Shown here: positions 50,980 to 59,943 of the stretch, piece by piece
Numbering within the stretch: position 1 is the first letter of the stretch
Layout of the letters: each line of letters starts with the position of its first letter
Source of the DNA: Chloroflexota bacterium
Lineage (GTDB): Bacteria > Chloroflexota > Dehalococcoidia > SHYB01
Assembly (NCBI GenBank): GCA_016875535.1
Contig: VGPF01000006.1
Span: forward strand, 22,336 to 86,335
Direction: 5' to 3'
Length of the DNA: 64,000 nt
Made by a program: the position numbers and the translations under genes
The notes under the pieces: generated by a model
Databases searched by the model: none
What the model was told of the DNA's origin: nothing
The model's input: only the letters and a program-made list of their open reading frames with translations

Positions 50980-53424
50980 ATGATGAAGCCAGAACGATTC
51001 ACCGAGCAGGCCCAGGAGGTCATCAGCGACTCCCAGAGCCTGGTGCAGCAGTACCAACACGCCCAGTGGGACGTGGAGCATATCTTTCTGGCGCTCCTGC
51101 GGCAGGAGAACGGGATCGCGCCCGAGGCGCTGAAGCGCCTGGGACTCGATAGGGAGCTCATCAAGAGCAGGCTGGAGTCCATCCTGGGGAACGCCCTTAA
51201 GCAGGCGACGGCGGGGCCGCAGATCTTCATCACGCCGAGGGTGGCGCGACTGCTGGAAGCGGCGGAATCGGAGTCGAAGCGGTTCAAGGACGAGTTCATC
51301 GGCTCCGAGCATCTGCTGATCGCGGTGACGATGGCGACGGACGGCGACACGGGCAAGATCCTCAAGGATTTCGGCATCGAGCGGGAGAAGGTCTACCGGG
51401 CGCTGGCGGACATCCGCGGCAGTCACCGGGTGACGGACCCGCGGGCGGAGAGCAAGTATCGCGCCCTGGAGAAGTACAGCCGCGACCTGACGAAGCTGGC
51501 CCGGGAGGGCAAGCTGGACCCGGTCATCGGCCGGGATGATGCCATCAAGCGGGTCATCCAGATCCTGACGCGGCGGACGAAGAACAATCCGGTCATCATC
51601 GGCGATGCGGGGGTGGGCAAGACGGCGGTGGTGGAGGGGCTGGCGCAGCATATCGCGGCTGACGATGTGCCGGATTCGCTGAAGGGACGCCGCGTCCTTT
51701 CGCTAGAGATGGGGGCGCTGGTGGCCGGGAGCAAGTTCCGGGGCGAGTTCGAGGAGCGGCTGAAGGCCGTGATGGACGAGATCCGGTCGGCCCAGGGAGA
51801 GATCGTCCTGTTCATTGACGAGATCCACACGGTCGTCGGTGCGGGAGCGGCCGAGGGCGCGATAGACGCGAGCAATATGCTGAAGCCAGCGCTGGCACGG
51901 GGCGAGCTGCAGTGCGTCGGCGCAACGACGCTGGACGAGTACCGCAAGCACATCGAGCGGGATGCGGCGCTGGCACGTCGCTTCTCGCCGGTCTACATTG
52001 ACGAGCCAAGCATCGAAGAGACGGTGGAGATCCTGCGCGGCATCCGCCCGCGCTACGAGGCGCACCATAAGGTGCAGATCGAGGACGAGGCGCTGACGGC
52101 GGCGGCGACGCTTTCCAGCCGCTACCTAACGGAGCGGAAGCTGCCGGACAAGGCGATCGACCTGATAGACGAAGCGGCGAGCAAGGTGCGCATCGAGGCG
52201 CAGAGCGCGCCGAAGGATGTGAAGGAGCTGGAGAAGGAGGTCAACCGCCTGACGAACGAGGAGGAGGCCGCGGCCCAGCGAGGCGAGTACGAGACGCATG
52301 CGAAGCTGAAGACGCAGCGGCTGAACGCCGAAAAGAAATATGCCGCAGCGAAGAACAAGTGGCTGAAGGAGTCCAAGATATCCACGAAGGTGGAGGCGCG
52401 GAACGTGGCGGAGCTCATCGCGGCGTGGACGGGGATCCCGGTCTCTAACCTCCTGGAGGGCGAAGCGGAGCGGCTGGTGAACATGGAAGAGCGGCTGCAC
52501 CAGCGGGTGATCGGCCAGGAGCAGGCGATCAGCGCCGTCTCCGACGCGCTGCGTCGGGCGCGGTCCGGCCTGAAGGACCCGAAGCGGCCCATCGGCAGCT
52601 TCATCTTCCTGGGCCCCACGGGCGTGGGCAAGACGGAGCTGGCGAAGGCGCTGGCAGAGTTCATGTTCGACCACGAGGACGCGATGGTGCGGATCGATAT
52701 GTCGGAATATATGGAGAAGCACACGGTCTCGCGGCTCATCGGCGCGCCGCCGGGCTATGTTGGGTTTGAGGACGCCGGCCAGCTGACGGAGGCGGTGCGC
52801 AGGCGGCCCTACCGGGTCATCCTGTTCGATGAGATCGAGAAGGCGCACCCGGATGTGTTCAACATCCTGCTGCAGATCCTCGAGGATGGACGCCTGACGG
52901 ACAGCCACGGGCGGACGGCAGACTTTCGCAACACGATCGTCATCATGACGAGCAACCTAGGCACAGGCGAGGCGGGGAAGCAGACGTTCGCCTTCCAGCC
53001 GACGGCTGCGGCGAAGGAATCGAGCCGCGATAGGATGCGGAAGAATATCGAGGATGCGCTGAAGCGGACGTTCCGCCCGGAGCTGTTGAACCGCATTGAC
53101 GAGATCATCATCTTTGACCCGCTGACGAAGGAGGAGATCGGGCGGATCATAGACCTGCTGCTAAAGGACGTGCGCAAGCGGTTGGAGGAGCGGAGGCTGG
53201 AGATCGAGCTGACGCAGGCGGCCAAGGACTGGCTGGTGGAGCAGGGCTTCGACCAGGTGTACGGCGCGCGGCCGCTGCGCCGGGCGATCCAGCGGCATGT
53301 GGAGAACCCGCTGGCGAAGCGGGTGCTGGCGGGCGAGTTCAAGGACGGCGAGCATGTGCTGGTGGACCTGAAGGATGGCCGCCTGGAGTTCAGCATGAAG
53401 CGGCCTGTGACGGCGGGAAGATAA
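50980..53424 (+). CDS. Clp/Hsp100 AAA+ ATPase (ClpB/ClpC type)
   Basis: An 814-residue two-ring AAA+ unfoldase: N-terminal Clp repeats ([38 protein letters not shown]), AAA1 Walker A GDAGVGKT at 208-215 and Walker B VLFIDEIH, a short middle helix pair around residues 410-465 ([21 protein letters not shown]), and AAA2 with [24 protein letters not shown] and pore GYVGFEDAG. The ClpP-docking tripeptide that reads VGF in ClpC is FAF here, so partnership with ClpP is uncertain. Cotranscribed with cbpA-hspR, which favours a disaggregase role. A strong terminator follows. Confidence 0.93.
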   Translation: MMKPERFTEQAQEVISDSQSLVQQYQHAQWDVEHIFLALLRQENGIAPEALKRLGLDRELIKSRLESILGNALKQATAGPQIFITPRVARLLEAAESESKRFKDEFIGSEHLLIAVTMATDGDTGKILKDFGIEREKVYRALADIRGSHRVTDPRAESKYRALEKYSRDLTKLAREGKLDPVIGRDDAIKRVIQILTRRTKNNPVIIGDAGVGKTAVVEGLAQHIAADDVPDSLKGRRVLSLEMGALVAGSKFRGEFEERLKAVMDEIRSAQGEIVLFIDEIHTVVGAGAAEGAIDASNMLKPALARGELQCVGATTLDEYRKHIERDAALARRFSPVYIDEPSIEETVEILRGIRPRYEAHHKVQIEDEALTAAATLSSRYLTERKLPDKAIDLIDEAASKVRIEAQSAPKDVKELEKEVNRLTNEEEAAAQRGEYETHAKLKTQRLNAEKKYAAAKNKWLKESKISTKVEARNVAELIAAWTGIPVSNLLEGEAERLVNMEERLHQRVIGQEQAISAVSDALRRARSGLKDPKRPIGSFIFLGPTGVGKTELAKALAEFMFDHEDAMVRIDMSEYMEKHTVSRLIGAPPGYVGFEDAGQLTEAVRRRPYRVILFDEIEKAHPDVFNILLQILEDGRLTDSHGRTADFRNTIVIMTSNLGTGEAGKQTFAFQPTAAAKESSRDRMRKNIEDALKRTFRPELLNRIDEIIIFDPLTKEEIGRIIDLLLKDVRKRLEERRLEIELTQAAKDWLVEQGFDQVYGARPLRRAIQRHVENPLAKRVLAGEFKDGEHVLVDLKDGRLEFSMKRPVTAGR

Positions 53425-53471
53425 GAAGAAGGTTCAAGGTACAAGGAGCAGGAGAGGGATAGAGCGATTTG

Positions 53472-53505
53472 GGGCCTCCGGTGCAGACCGGAGGCCCTTT
53501 TGTTT
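53472..53505 (+). terminator. Intrinsic terminator after clp
   Basis: An 11-bp perfect stem GGGCCTCCGGT / ACCGGAGGCCC with loop GCAG, followed by TTTTGTTT. Confidence 0.9.
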
Positions 53506-53533
53506 GGGAGAGTGCGCCGCGATAATAGCGGGC

Positions 53534-54379
53534 ATGCCGCCGGACGCAATCGCAGCAGCAGAGCGCACAATCCAGATAGAGGGGCATACCGTCCACTATT
53601 GGGAGGCGGGCGAAGGCGAGCCGGTGATCTTTCTCCACGGCCTTGGGAATTCGGCGTTCAACTGGCGGAAGAACGTCTCGGTCGTCGGGGAGCGGCACCG
53701 GGCGATCACGATGGACCTGCCGGGGCACGGGAGATCGGACCTGGTGTGGTTCCCGTACCGGCTGGAGGATGCGTCACGCTTCGTCGTCGCCTTTATGGAC
53801 GCGCTCCAGTTGGAGCGCGTCCACCTGGTGGGGAATTCGCTGGGCGGGGCGATCGCGCTGGAGACGGCGCTGGCGCAGCCGGGGCGCGTGCGCACGCTGA
53901 CGCTGGTGGGAAGCGTGGGGCTGGGCAAGGAGATCGCGGGTTTCTTGCGCTTGGGGAGCCTGCCGCTCCTCGGCGAGTACGGGCACAGGCCGAATGAGTC
54001 CTCCGTGCGGAAGCTGCTGCGGACGCTGGTGCACAACCCATCGGCGATCGAGGAGGCGGCGGTACATGAGATGCTGGCCTTCCGCAGGCGGCCGGGAGCG
54101 GTGGGCGGCATCCTGAGGATGCTGCGCGCGGGGGTAACCATTCAGGGGCAGAAGAAGAGCGTGCGACGGGATATCCGAATCGCGGAGCTGAAGATGCCGC
54201 TGTTTGTGGCGTGGGGCAGGCAGGACCCGGTGGCGCCGGTCGCGCACGGGGAGCGGGCGGCGAAGCTGGCGCAAGCGGCGCGGCTGAAGATATTCGAAGA
54301 GTGCGGGCACTGGCCGCACCTGGAGCAGGCGGAGGCGTTCAACGGGGCGCTGCTGGACTTTCTTTCCACGGCGCGGTAG
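53534..54379 (+). CDS. Alpha/beta hydrolase
   Basis: A 281-residue hydrolase: HYWEAGEGEPVIFLHGLGNSAFNWRKNV gives the HG oxyanion loop, DLPGHGRSD the typical second block, VGNSLGGAIALE the nucleophile elbow with Ser, WGRQDPVAPV the catalytic Asp region and ECGHWPHLEQAEAFN the catalytic His. All are in order, so it should be active on a small ester, epoxide or halide. The start is the ATG at 53534; a TTG at 53504 would extend into the clp terminator and is less likely. Confidence 0.88.
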   Translation: MPPDAIAAAERTIQIEGHTVHYWEAGEGEPVIFLHGLGNSAFNWRKNVSVVGERHRAITMDLPGHGRSDLVWFPYRLEDASRFVVAFMDALQLERVHLVGNSLGGAIALETALAQPGRVRTLTLVGSVGLGKEIAGFLRLGSLPLLGEYGHRPNESSVRKLLRTLVHNPSAIEEAAVHEMLAFRRRPGAVGGILRMLRAGVTIQGQKKSVRRDIRIAELKMPLFVAWGRQDPVAPVAHGERAAKLAQAARLKIFEECGHWPHLEQAEAFNGALLDFLSTAR

Positions 54380-54405
54380 GCGCATAATGGACAGCCGAGC
54401 CACCA

Positions 54406-55017
54406 GTGGACACGCCACCTTCGCCCGCCGACGGTAAGAGAGCCGAACCACCGCCGCATCCGCTCCCCATCACGGGAAAGCAGGTGCGGCTGCTTATCCT
54501 CTTTCTAGTCCTCGTCATCATCACGATGGCGCTGGTCTTCCGCGACCGGTTCACGGACATCGAAGAGACGGTGAAGACGCTGGGCTACCCGGCCATCTTC
54601 GTGACATCGCTCGTCGGCTCCGGGGGGTTAGTGATCCCGCTGCCCAGCACGGCGGCGGTCTTTTTGGGCGGGGACTACCTGAACCCGGTGTTCGTGGGGC
54701 TCATCGCGGGGGTGGCGGAGGCGATCGGCGAGATCACGGGGTATGCACTGGGGTATAGCGGGAGCGATGTGGCGCAGAAATCACGCTTCTACCGGCCGAT
54801 CGAGCGATGGGTGCGAGCAAAGGGCTGGCCCGTGATCCTGTTCTTCTCCATCATTCCCAATCCCATCTTCGATCTCCTGGGCATCGCGGTTGGGACGCTC
54901 CGCTACCCGTTGAGGAACTTCCTCCTATTGGCGTGGGTGGGCAAGACGATCAAGAATATCGGCATCGCCTATGCGGGGGCCGTTGGGGCGGGCTGGGTGA
55001 AGAACCTCATCACGTGA
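54406..55017 (+). CDS. VTT/DedA-family (SNARE-associated) membrane protein
   Basis: A GTG-started 203-residue polytopic protein. A proline-rich cytosolic N-terminus (PPSPADGKRAEPPPHPLP) leads into hydrophobic segments; LVIPLPSTAAVFLGGDYLNPV and ILFFSIIPNPIFDLLGIAVGTLRYPLRNFLL match the VTT pattern (the F-R--PG region reads F-S-IPNPIFD). DedA proteins have roles in undecaprenyl-phosphate flipping or cation/proton antiport. The usual R in the DedA motif appears replaced. Downstream is the PIN/TRAM gene. Confidence 0.8.
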   Translation: MDTPPSPADGKRAEPPPHPLPITGKQVRLLILFLVLVIITMALVFRDRFTDIEETVKTLGYPAIFVTSLVGSGGLVIPLPSTAAVFLGGDYLNPVFVGLIAGVAEAIGEITGYALGYSGSDVAQKSRFYRPIERWVRAKGWPVILFFSIIPNPIFDLLGIAVGTLRYPLRNFLLLAWVGKTIKNIGIAYAGAVGAGWVKNLIT

Positions 55018-55089
55018 TTCGTGAATCGTGGTTCCCGCTTTCCTCTTTTGACTCGTCGTTTTGGGTTATGGTAAGCTATCATTCGGCTC

Positions 55090-55105
55090 GAGTGTACGTT
55101 CACTC
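55090..55105. promoter_or_regulatory. 16-bp near-palindrome upstream of the PIN/TRAM gene
   Basis: GAGTGTACGTTCACTC is palindromic at 14 of 16 positions with an ACGT core. It lies before the PIN/TRAM-ispD-ispF-cysS operon; the factor is unknown. Confidence 0.45.
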
Positions 55106-55183
55106 TAGTGTGTAGTATGATTTTGGGTGAGCGCGCCCCCGGTTCAGCGAGCAGTAGATGCTCCAGAAGGAGCGGCATCGGCG

Positions 55184-56269
55184 ATGACAACTGCGCCCGT
55201 GAAGAGTGAGCCTGCCGCGCCGCCTCCGAAAGAGAAGCGATACCAGAGCAGCGGGTTCCGCTATCTCAGGGCGGCGTGCGCCATGGCCCTGGGCGGAGCC
55301 GGGTGGCTCATCGGCGCATCGGCCGCGGACGCGGCCTCCCAAGATATCCTCCTATGGGGCCCTCCGTTCACAGCTGGCGGGTTCATTTTGGGCTACTTTG
55401 CCCCGCTGCTGCTGTTTAGAGCCATCCATGCGGCCATCATTCAGAAAGTAGAGGGGCTACCGCTCAGCACTCTCATCGCCGGGGGCATCGGGCTTTTTGT
55501 GGGCCTGATGGTAGCAGCGCTGATAACGATCCCCCTTTCCTACCTGCCCAGGGACCTGGGCGATTTCGCGCCGCTGGTCGCCTCAGTCTTTGTCATCATC
55601 GTCATGACGCTGACGTTCGTTTCACGGGAACGGGACCTGATGAATTTCCTGCGCATCACGACGGACGGCGGAACAGGCCCGAACAAGATCATCCTGGACA
55701 CGAGCGCGATCATTGACGGGCGCATCGCGGACATCGTCCAGACGGGGTTTATCCACGATACGCTGGTAGTGCCGAAGTTCGTGCTGGAAGAGTTGCAGCA
55801 GATCGCGGACTCCCGGGACGCCATGCGGCGTGCCAGGGGACGCAGAGGCCTGGAGATACTGAATAAGCTGGGACGCGAGGACAAGGTGCCGATGATGTTC
55901 CCGGACACGATCACGCAGGGAACGGATGTGGACGGCAAGCTGGTGGCGCTGGCCCGGGAGATGCGCGCCGCGCTGCTCACGACGGACTTCAACCTGAACC
56001 GAGTGGCCTCCATCCAAGGGGTGAAGGTCCTGGACATGAACGACCTTGCGCACGCGCTCCGCCCCATCCTGCAACCCGGGGAAGAGATGCGCATCCAGAT
56101 CGTGCAAGAGGGGAAAGAGGCGGGCCAAGGCGTAGGCTTCCTGGACGACGGCACGATGGTAGTCATCGAGAACGGGAAGCGGCTCATCGGGGAAGAGACG
56201 GACGTTTCCGTGACGCGGGTGCTGCAGACGAACGCCGGACGCATCGTCTTCGCGCAGCTCAAGGGGTAA
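55184..56269 (+). CDS. PIN/TRAM-domain membrane ribonuclease-like protein (YacL type)
   Basis: Started at ATG 55184 it has 361 residues; a GTG at 55127 adds 19. Four N-terminal membrane helices (from YLRAACAMALGGAGWLIGASA to VASVFVIIVMTLTFVS) are followed by a PIN nuclease domain (KIILDTSAIIDGRIADIVQTGF, VLEELQQIADS, ALLTTDFNLNRVASIQG) with four acidic residues intact, then a TRAM RNA-binding domain (GVGFLDDGTMVVIENGKRLIG...VTRVLQTNAGRIVFAQLKG). In many Chloroflexota and Firmicutes this gene precedes ispD and ispF, as here. Confidence 0.93.
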   Translation: MTTAPVKSEPAAPPPKEKRYQSSGFRYLRAACAMALGGAGWLIGASAADAASQDILLWGPPFTAGGFILGYFAPLLLFRAIHAAIIQKVEGLPLSTLIAGGIGLFVGLMVAALITIPLSYLPRDLGDFAPLVASVFVIIVMTLTFVSRERDLMNFLRITTDGGTGPNKIILDTSAIIDGRIADIVQTGFIHDTLVVPKFVLEELQQIADSRDAMRRARGRRGLEILNKLGREDKVPMMFPDTITQGTDVDGKLVALAREMRAALLTTDFNLNRVASIQGVKVLDMNDLAHALRPILQPGEEMRIQIVQEGKEAGQGVGFLDDGTMVVIENGKRLIGEETDVSVTRVLQTNAGRIVFAQLKG

Positions 56270-56278
56270 CCGCCCCGC

Positions 56279-56998
56279 ATGCCGCCGCCTTCCGCCGCAG
56301 GCTCCTCATCGGCACGCGCGCCCCAATTGGGCGTGGTGATCGCCGCCGCCGGGGAAAGCCGCCGGATGCAGGGCATAGACAAGATCCTGACGCCGGTGTT
56401 GGGCAAACCGATCCTCGCGCATTCCGTGGAGACCTTTGAGGCTTCGGCACTGGTCCATGAGATCGTCATCGTGATGCGGGCAGACCTTGTGCCCATGGGC
56501 GAGGCGCTGGCGCGGAAGGCGGGCTGGCGCAAGGTGACGGCCATCGTGAGCGGGGGCGCACGACGGCAGGATTCCGTGAAGGCAGGCCTTTTTGCCCTAA
56601 GGCAGTGCGACTATGTGATGATCCACGATGGGGCGCGGCCCTGTGTGACCGGAGCCATCATCGCACGGGGGCTGGAGGCGGCGAAGGCGACGGGGGCGGC
56701 CATCGCGGCGGTGCCTGCGAAGGATACGATCAAGCAGGTGAACGCCGACCAGGAGATCACGGCCACGCCGCCGCGAGAAGGCCTGTGGCAGGTACAGACG
56801 CCCCAGGTGTTTCGGTACGACATGCTTGTGAAGGCGTATTCCGAAATCACGGCAGACGCGACGGACGACGCGATGCTGGTGGAGCGGATGGGAGAGACGG
56901 TGAAGGTCTTTATGGCTTCTTACGAAAATATCAAGGTCACGACGCCGGAGGATATAACGGTAGCCGAAGTGCTTCTGAGGAAAAAGGGGCAGGGATGA
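56279..56998 (+). CDS. ispD: 2-C-methyl-D-erythritol 4-phosphate cytidylyltransferase
   Basis: A 239-residue MEP-pathway enzyme: LGVVIAAAGESRRM (nucleotide loop, G-x-S-R-R), DKILTPVLGKPILAHSVETF, VSGGARRQDSVKAGL and VMIHDGARPCV. It joins CTP to MEP. It begins 9 bp after the PIN/TRAM stop. Its stop overlaps the ispF start (ATGA). The N-terminal leader (PPPSAAGSSSARAPQ) is a short extension over E. coli IspD. Confidence 0.95.
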   Translation: MPPPSAAGSSSARAPQLGVVIAAAGESRRMQGIDKILTPVLGKPILAHSVETFEASALVHEIVIVMRADLVPMGEALARKAGWRKVTAIVSGGARRQDSVKAGLFALRQCDYVMIHDGARPCVTGAIIARGLEAAKATGAAIAAVPAKDTIKQVNADQEITATPPREGLWQVQTPQVFRYDMLVKAYSEITADATDDAMLVERMGETVKVFMASYENIKVTTPEDITVAEVLLRKKGQG

Positions 56999-57483
56999 CG
57001 AGCTTCCGCGTGGGCACAGGATACGACGCACACCCGCTGGTCCCCGGCAGACGGCTGATGCTGGGCGGCGTCCACATCCCCCATGAGAAGGGGTTGGAGG
57101 GCCACAGCGATTCCGACGTGGTGTGCCACGCCATCGTGGATGCGCTGCTGGGGGCGGCGGGCCTGGGGGACATCGGCACGTTCTTCCCGCCGAGCGACGC
57201 GCGCTACAAGGATGCGCCGAGCCTGACTTTCGTGGAGTTCACGGCGAAAAAGCTGGCGGAGGCGCGTTGGCGCATCGGAAATGTGGATGTTACAATCATC
57301 GCCCAGCACCCCAGGATGAGCCCGCACGTGCCAGAGATGCGCAAGCGCCTGAGCGCAGCCCTGGGCATCGAGCCGGCCAGGCTCGGCATCAAATCGAAAT
57401 CCACCAACGGCCTTGGGTTTGAAGGCCGGAGCGAAGGCATCGCGGCACAGGCCGTGGCGCTCATCGAACAAGCCACCTCATGA
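56995..57483 (+). CDS. ispF: 2-C-methyl-D-erythritol 2,4-cyclodiphosphate synthase
   Basis: A 162-residue enzyme of the MEP pathway. [15 protein letters not shown] has the Zn ligands Asp11 and His13, [29 protein letters not shown] is the diagnostic block, and [25 protein letters not shown] ends it. It cyclises CDP-ME-phosphate. The ATG overlaps the ispD stop and its own stop overlaps the cysS start (ATGA), so the three are tightly coupled. Confidence 0.97.
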   Translation: MTSFRVGTGYDAHPLVPGRRLMLGGVHIPHEKGLEGHSDSDVVCHAIVDALLGAAGLGDIGTFFPPSDARYKDAPSLTFVEFTAKKLAEARWRIGNVDVTIIAQHPRMSPHVPEMRKRLSAALGIEPARLGIKSKSTNGLGFEGRSEGIAAQAVALIEQATS

Positions 57484-58913
57484 AGATCTCCAGCACGCTG
57501 ACGGGCAAGAAGGAAGAGTTCGCGCCCGCCGACGGCAAGACGGTCAAGATGTATGTGTGCGGCGTCACGCCTTATTCGGCGGCGCACGTGGGCCACGCCA
57601 TGAGCGCCATGAACTTCGACATGATCCGGCGCTACCTGGAGCACAAGGGCTACACGGTGCGCTACGTCCAGAACTTCACGGATATAGACGATAAGATCAT
57701 TGACCGGGCGAACCGCCTGGGCATCCCGGCCACGGAGCTGGCTGAGCGGCACATCGCCGAGTTCTTCCGGGAGATGGACGCGCTGAACATCAAGCGGGCG
57801 ACGGTCTATCCGCGCGCCACCCAGGAGCTGCCGAAGATCATCGAGGTGATCCAGGGGCTCATCGCGAAGGGGTATGCATACGTAGCCGGCAACAACGACG
57901 TCTATTTCCGCGTGACGAAGGACGACGACTACGGGAAGCTGAGCCACCGCACGCTGGACAGCATGGTGGCGGGGGCGCGGGTGGAGCCCGGGGTGCAGAA
58001 GGAGCACCCGATGGACTTCGCCCTGTGGAAGGCGGCGAAGCCGGGGGAGCCGGAGTGGGCCAGCCCCTGGGGCCCCGGCAGGCCGGGGTGGCACATCGAG
58101 TGCTCGGCCATGTCCCTCCGGCACCTTGGAGAGACGCTGGACATCCACGGGGGCGGGGCGGACCTGATCTTCCCGCATCATGAGAACGAGATCGCGCAGA
58201 GCGAATCGTTCACGGGGAAGCAGCCCTTCGCGCGGTTCTGGCTGCACAACGGCCTCCTGCAGCTTGGCGAAGAGAAGATGAGCAAATCGCTGGGGAACCT
58301 GGTGACGATCAAAGAGGCGCTGGAGCGGCATTCCGCGGACGCGATGCGGCTCTTTGTCCTCGGCTCGCACTACCGCTCCCCGCTGAAGTTCAGCGAGGAA
58401 TCGGTGCAGGCGGCGGACCGGGGCGCGGAGCGCCTACGCATCGCGGCGGGAGCCACGTCCAAAGGGACAGGCGACCCGGTGGATGCGGCGCCGTTCAACA
58501 AGCGTTTTGAAGAGGCGATGGACGACGATTTCAACACGGCGCAGGCGATCGCGGCGCTGTTCGACCTGGCGCGGGAGATCAACCGAGGGGCAGAAGAGGC
58601 GCGAGGAATCCAGAAGGCCCAGGTGACACTGAGGGCCTTGGCCGGAGTGCTGGGCCTGACGCTGAAAGAGGCGGCAAGTCACGAGGCAATGGACCTGACA
58701 CCGCTCCTGGCGCTGATTGACGAGGTGGGAGAGCCGCCAAGCGCAAAACCGACGGCGTTGGCCCAGGTGATGGACCACCTTATCGCGCGGCGGGCGGCGC
58801 TGAGGAAGGCGAAGCATTTCCAGCTTGCCGACCGGATACGGATCCGCCTGGGAGAGCTGGGGATCGCGCTGGAAGACGGCCCCGAAGGGACCAAGTGGCG
58901 GAAGGCGCGATAG
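57480..58913 (+). CDS. cysS: Cysteinyl-tRNA synthetase
   Basis: A 477-residue class I synthetase. The metal-binding [14 protein letters not shown] includes Cys27 and a HIGH variant [24 protein letters not shown] holds other zinc ligands, and the KMSKS loop reads [10 protein letters not shown]. The C-terminal helical domain recognises the tRNA anticodon. It is the third gene of the ispD-ispF-cysS group, an order common in Chloroflexota. It has a 4-bp overlap with ispF. Confidence 0.97.
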   Translation: MKISSTLTGKKEEFAPADGKTVKMYVCGVTPYSAAHVGHAMSAMNFDMIRRYLEHKGYTVRYVQNFTDIDDKIIDRANRLGIPATELAERHIAEFFREMDALNIKRATVYPRATQELPKIIEVIQGLIAKGYAYVAGNNDVYFRVTKDDDYGKLSHRTLDSMVAGARVEPGVQKEHPMDFALWKAAKPGEPEWASPWGPGRPGWHIECSAMSLRHLGETLDIHGGGADLIFPHHENEIAQSESFTGKQPFARFWLHNGLLQLGEEKMSKSLGNLVTIKEALERHSADAMRLFVLGSHYRSPLKFSEESVQAADRGAERLRIAAGATSKGTGDPVDAAPFNKRFEEAMDDDFNTAQAIAALFDLAREINRGAEEARGIQKAQVTLRALAGVLGLTLKEAASHEAMDLTPLLALIDEVGEPPSAKPTALAQVMDHLIARRAALRKAKHFQLADRIRIRLGELGIALEDGPEGTKWRKAR

Positions 58914-59091
58914 CTGCCTCAGGCATTCCTGATTCGGCTTTCAGGTCTCCTTAGGTATCACCCAGACGGCTTACTCTCACGCTTTTCTAACCAAGTAATC
59001 CAATCTGTAACTCTTCTGTTACCGTTCTGTGACGCAATTCGCCTAATACAAGGCTAACCTTTTGCTTAGTTTCTACGTTCACTATTTTGAG

Positions 59092-59149
59092 GGATGCAAC
59101 TTCAACCACCCCGGTGCATCCTGTGGGCGGACGGAAAGGGGACCGTCCG
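59092..59149 (+). promoter_or_regulatory. Structured 5' leader with two hairpins
   Basis: GGATGCA...TGCATCC (59092-59098 with 59115-59121) and CGGACGG...CCGTCCG (59128-59134 with 59143-59149) stand just upstream of the zinc-ribbon gene, after an AT-richer stretch (58914-59090). It does not match a riboswitch I can name. Confidence 0.55.
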
Positions 59150-59175
59150 GGTGAACGAAGGAACGGAGCAAAGCC

Positions 59176-59388
59176 ATGATGTACTTAAAGGGCTGTCCGA
59201 AGTGCAAGGGTGACCTGTATGAGGAGGAAGACCGGTTCGGGAAGTATGCCTCCTGCGCTCAGTGCGGCTATAGCAAGGAGCAGGCGAACGCCGGGATGCT
59301 GGCGACGCTGATGCAGGAAGTTCCTACGGCCAGACGGCCTGGGCGGCCTGCAGGCCATAAGCGCTACCTCGCCGCCGGCGGCAGATAG
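59176..59388 (+). CDS. Small zinc-ribbon protein with AT-hook-like tail
   Basis: A 70-residue protein: MMYLKGCPKCKGDLYEEEDRFGKYASCAQCGYSK has two CxxC pairs forming a zinc ribbon, and a C-terminal RRPGRPAGHKR resembles an AT-hook or RNA-binding basic tail. GGAG lies 7 nt before the ATG. A structured leader precedes it and a strong terminator follows, so it is a single-gene transcript. Function unknown; perhaps a nucleic-acid-binding regulator. Confidence 0.8.
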   Translation: MMYLKGCPKCKGDLYEEEDRFGKYASCAQCGYSKEQANAGMLATLMQEVPTARRPGRPAGHKRYLAAGGR

Positions 59389-59430
59389 ACGAGGCCCCTA
59401 GCGGGCGTTCAGTCCAAGTCACGCTCTTTT

Positions 59431-59470
59431 GGAGGCATTCCGATATCAGATCGGAACGCCTCCTTTCTTT
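59431..59470 (+). terminator. Intrinsic terminator of the zinc-ribbon gene
   Basis: A 14-bp stem GGAGGCATTCCGAT / ATCGGAACGCCTCC with one mismatch and loop ATCAG, then TTTCTTT. Confidence 0.9.
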
Positions 59471-59495
59471 CCCGGGGAAAATTACGCATTTTGAG

Positions 59496-59524
59496 TTGAC
59501 GCGCCGGAAAGCCCGTGTGAGAAT
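59496..59524 (+). promoter_or_regulatory. Candidate promoter of the HAD phosphatase gene
   Basis: TTGACG at 59496-59501, 17 bp, then GAGAAT at 59519-59524. Transcription would start near 59531, leaving a 22-nt leader with AAAGGA before the CTG at 59553. Confidence 0.5.
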
Positions 59525-59552
59525 ATCTCTGCTCTCTTCAAAGGAATCTCCT

Positions 59553-59942
59553 CTGCAACTCATCAGCTTTGACATAGACGGGACAATGGTTTTCGGCGAG
59601 CCCCCAGGCAGAATCACCCTCGAGATCGTTCGCAGGGCAAAGGAACTGGGTTACGTGGTGGGAAGCGCCTCCGATAGGCCCATCAGCAACCAGATCCAGC
59701 TCTGGAAAGAGCATAATATCGAGGTAGACTTCGTCTCCCTGAAGCACCGATTGGATGAAGTGAAGGCGAAGTTCCCGGCGGAGAAGTACCTGCACATCGG
59801 CGACGGTGAGATGGACAAGTATTTCGCGAAGCAGGCGGGGTTTGACTTCCACTTCGTGCATGACCTACCCGGGGAGCATAGGGAACTGCACTCCTGGGTG
59901 ACGGAGCTCCAGCGGGACCTGAAGAAGAACCTGGGCATCTAG
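59553..59942 (+). CDS. Small HAD-family phosphatase, apparent CTG start
   Basis: LISFDIDGTMVFG is HAD motif I (DxDGT) and HIGDGEMDKYFAKQAGFDFHFV is motif IV (GDGxxD). No cap domain of any size is present between them, so this is a minimal phosphatase-like HAD. No ATG precedes motif I. The CTG at 59553 lies 8 nt after AAGGA and just after a promoter, giving about 129 residues; GTG 59517 or TTG 59496 would start within that promoter. The substrate is probably a phosphorylated small molecule. Confidence 0.8.
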   Translation: MQLISFDIDGTMVFGEPPGRITLEIVRRAKELGYVVGSASDRPISNQIQLWKEHNIEVDFVSLKHRLDEVKAKFPAEKYLHIGDGEMDKYFAKQAGFDFHFVHDLPGEHRELHSWVTELQRDLKKNLGI

Positions 59943-59943
59943 C

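Noticed and set aside
59092..59149. Cyclic-di-GMP or other known riboswitch before the zinc-ribbon gene
   Set aside because: The hairpins do not show the conserved core of any riboswitch I can recall; kept only as a structured leader.
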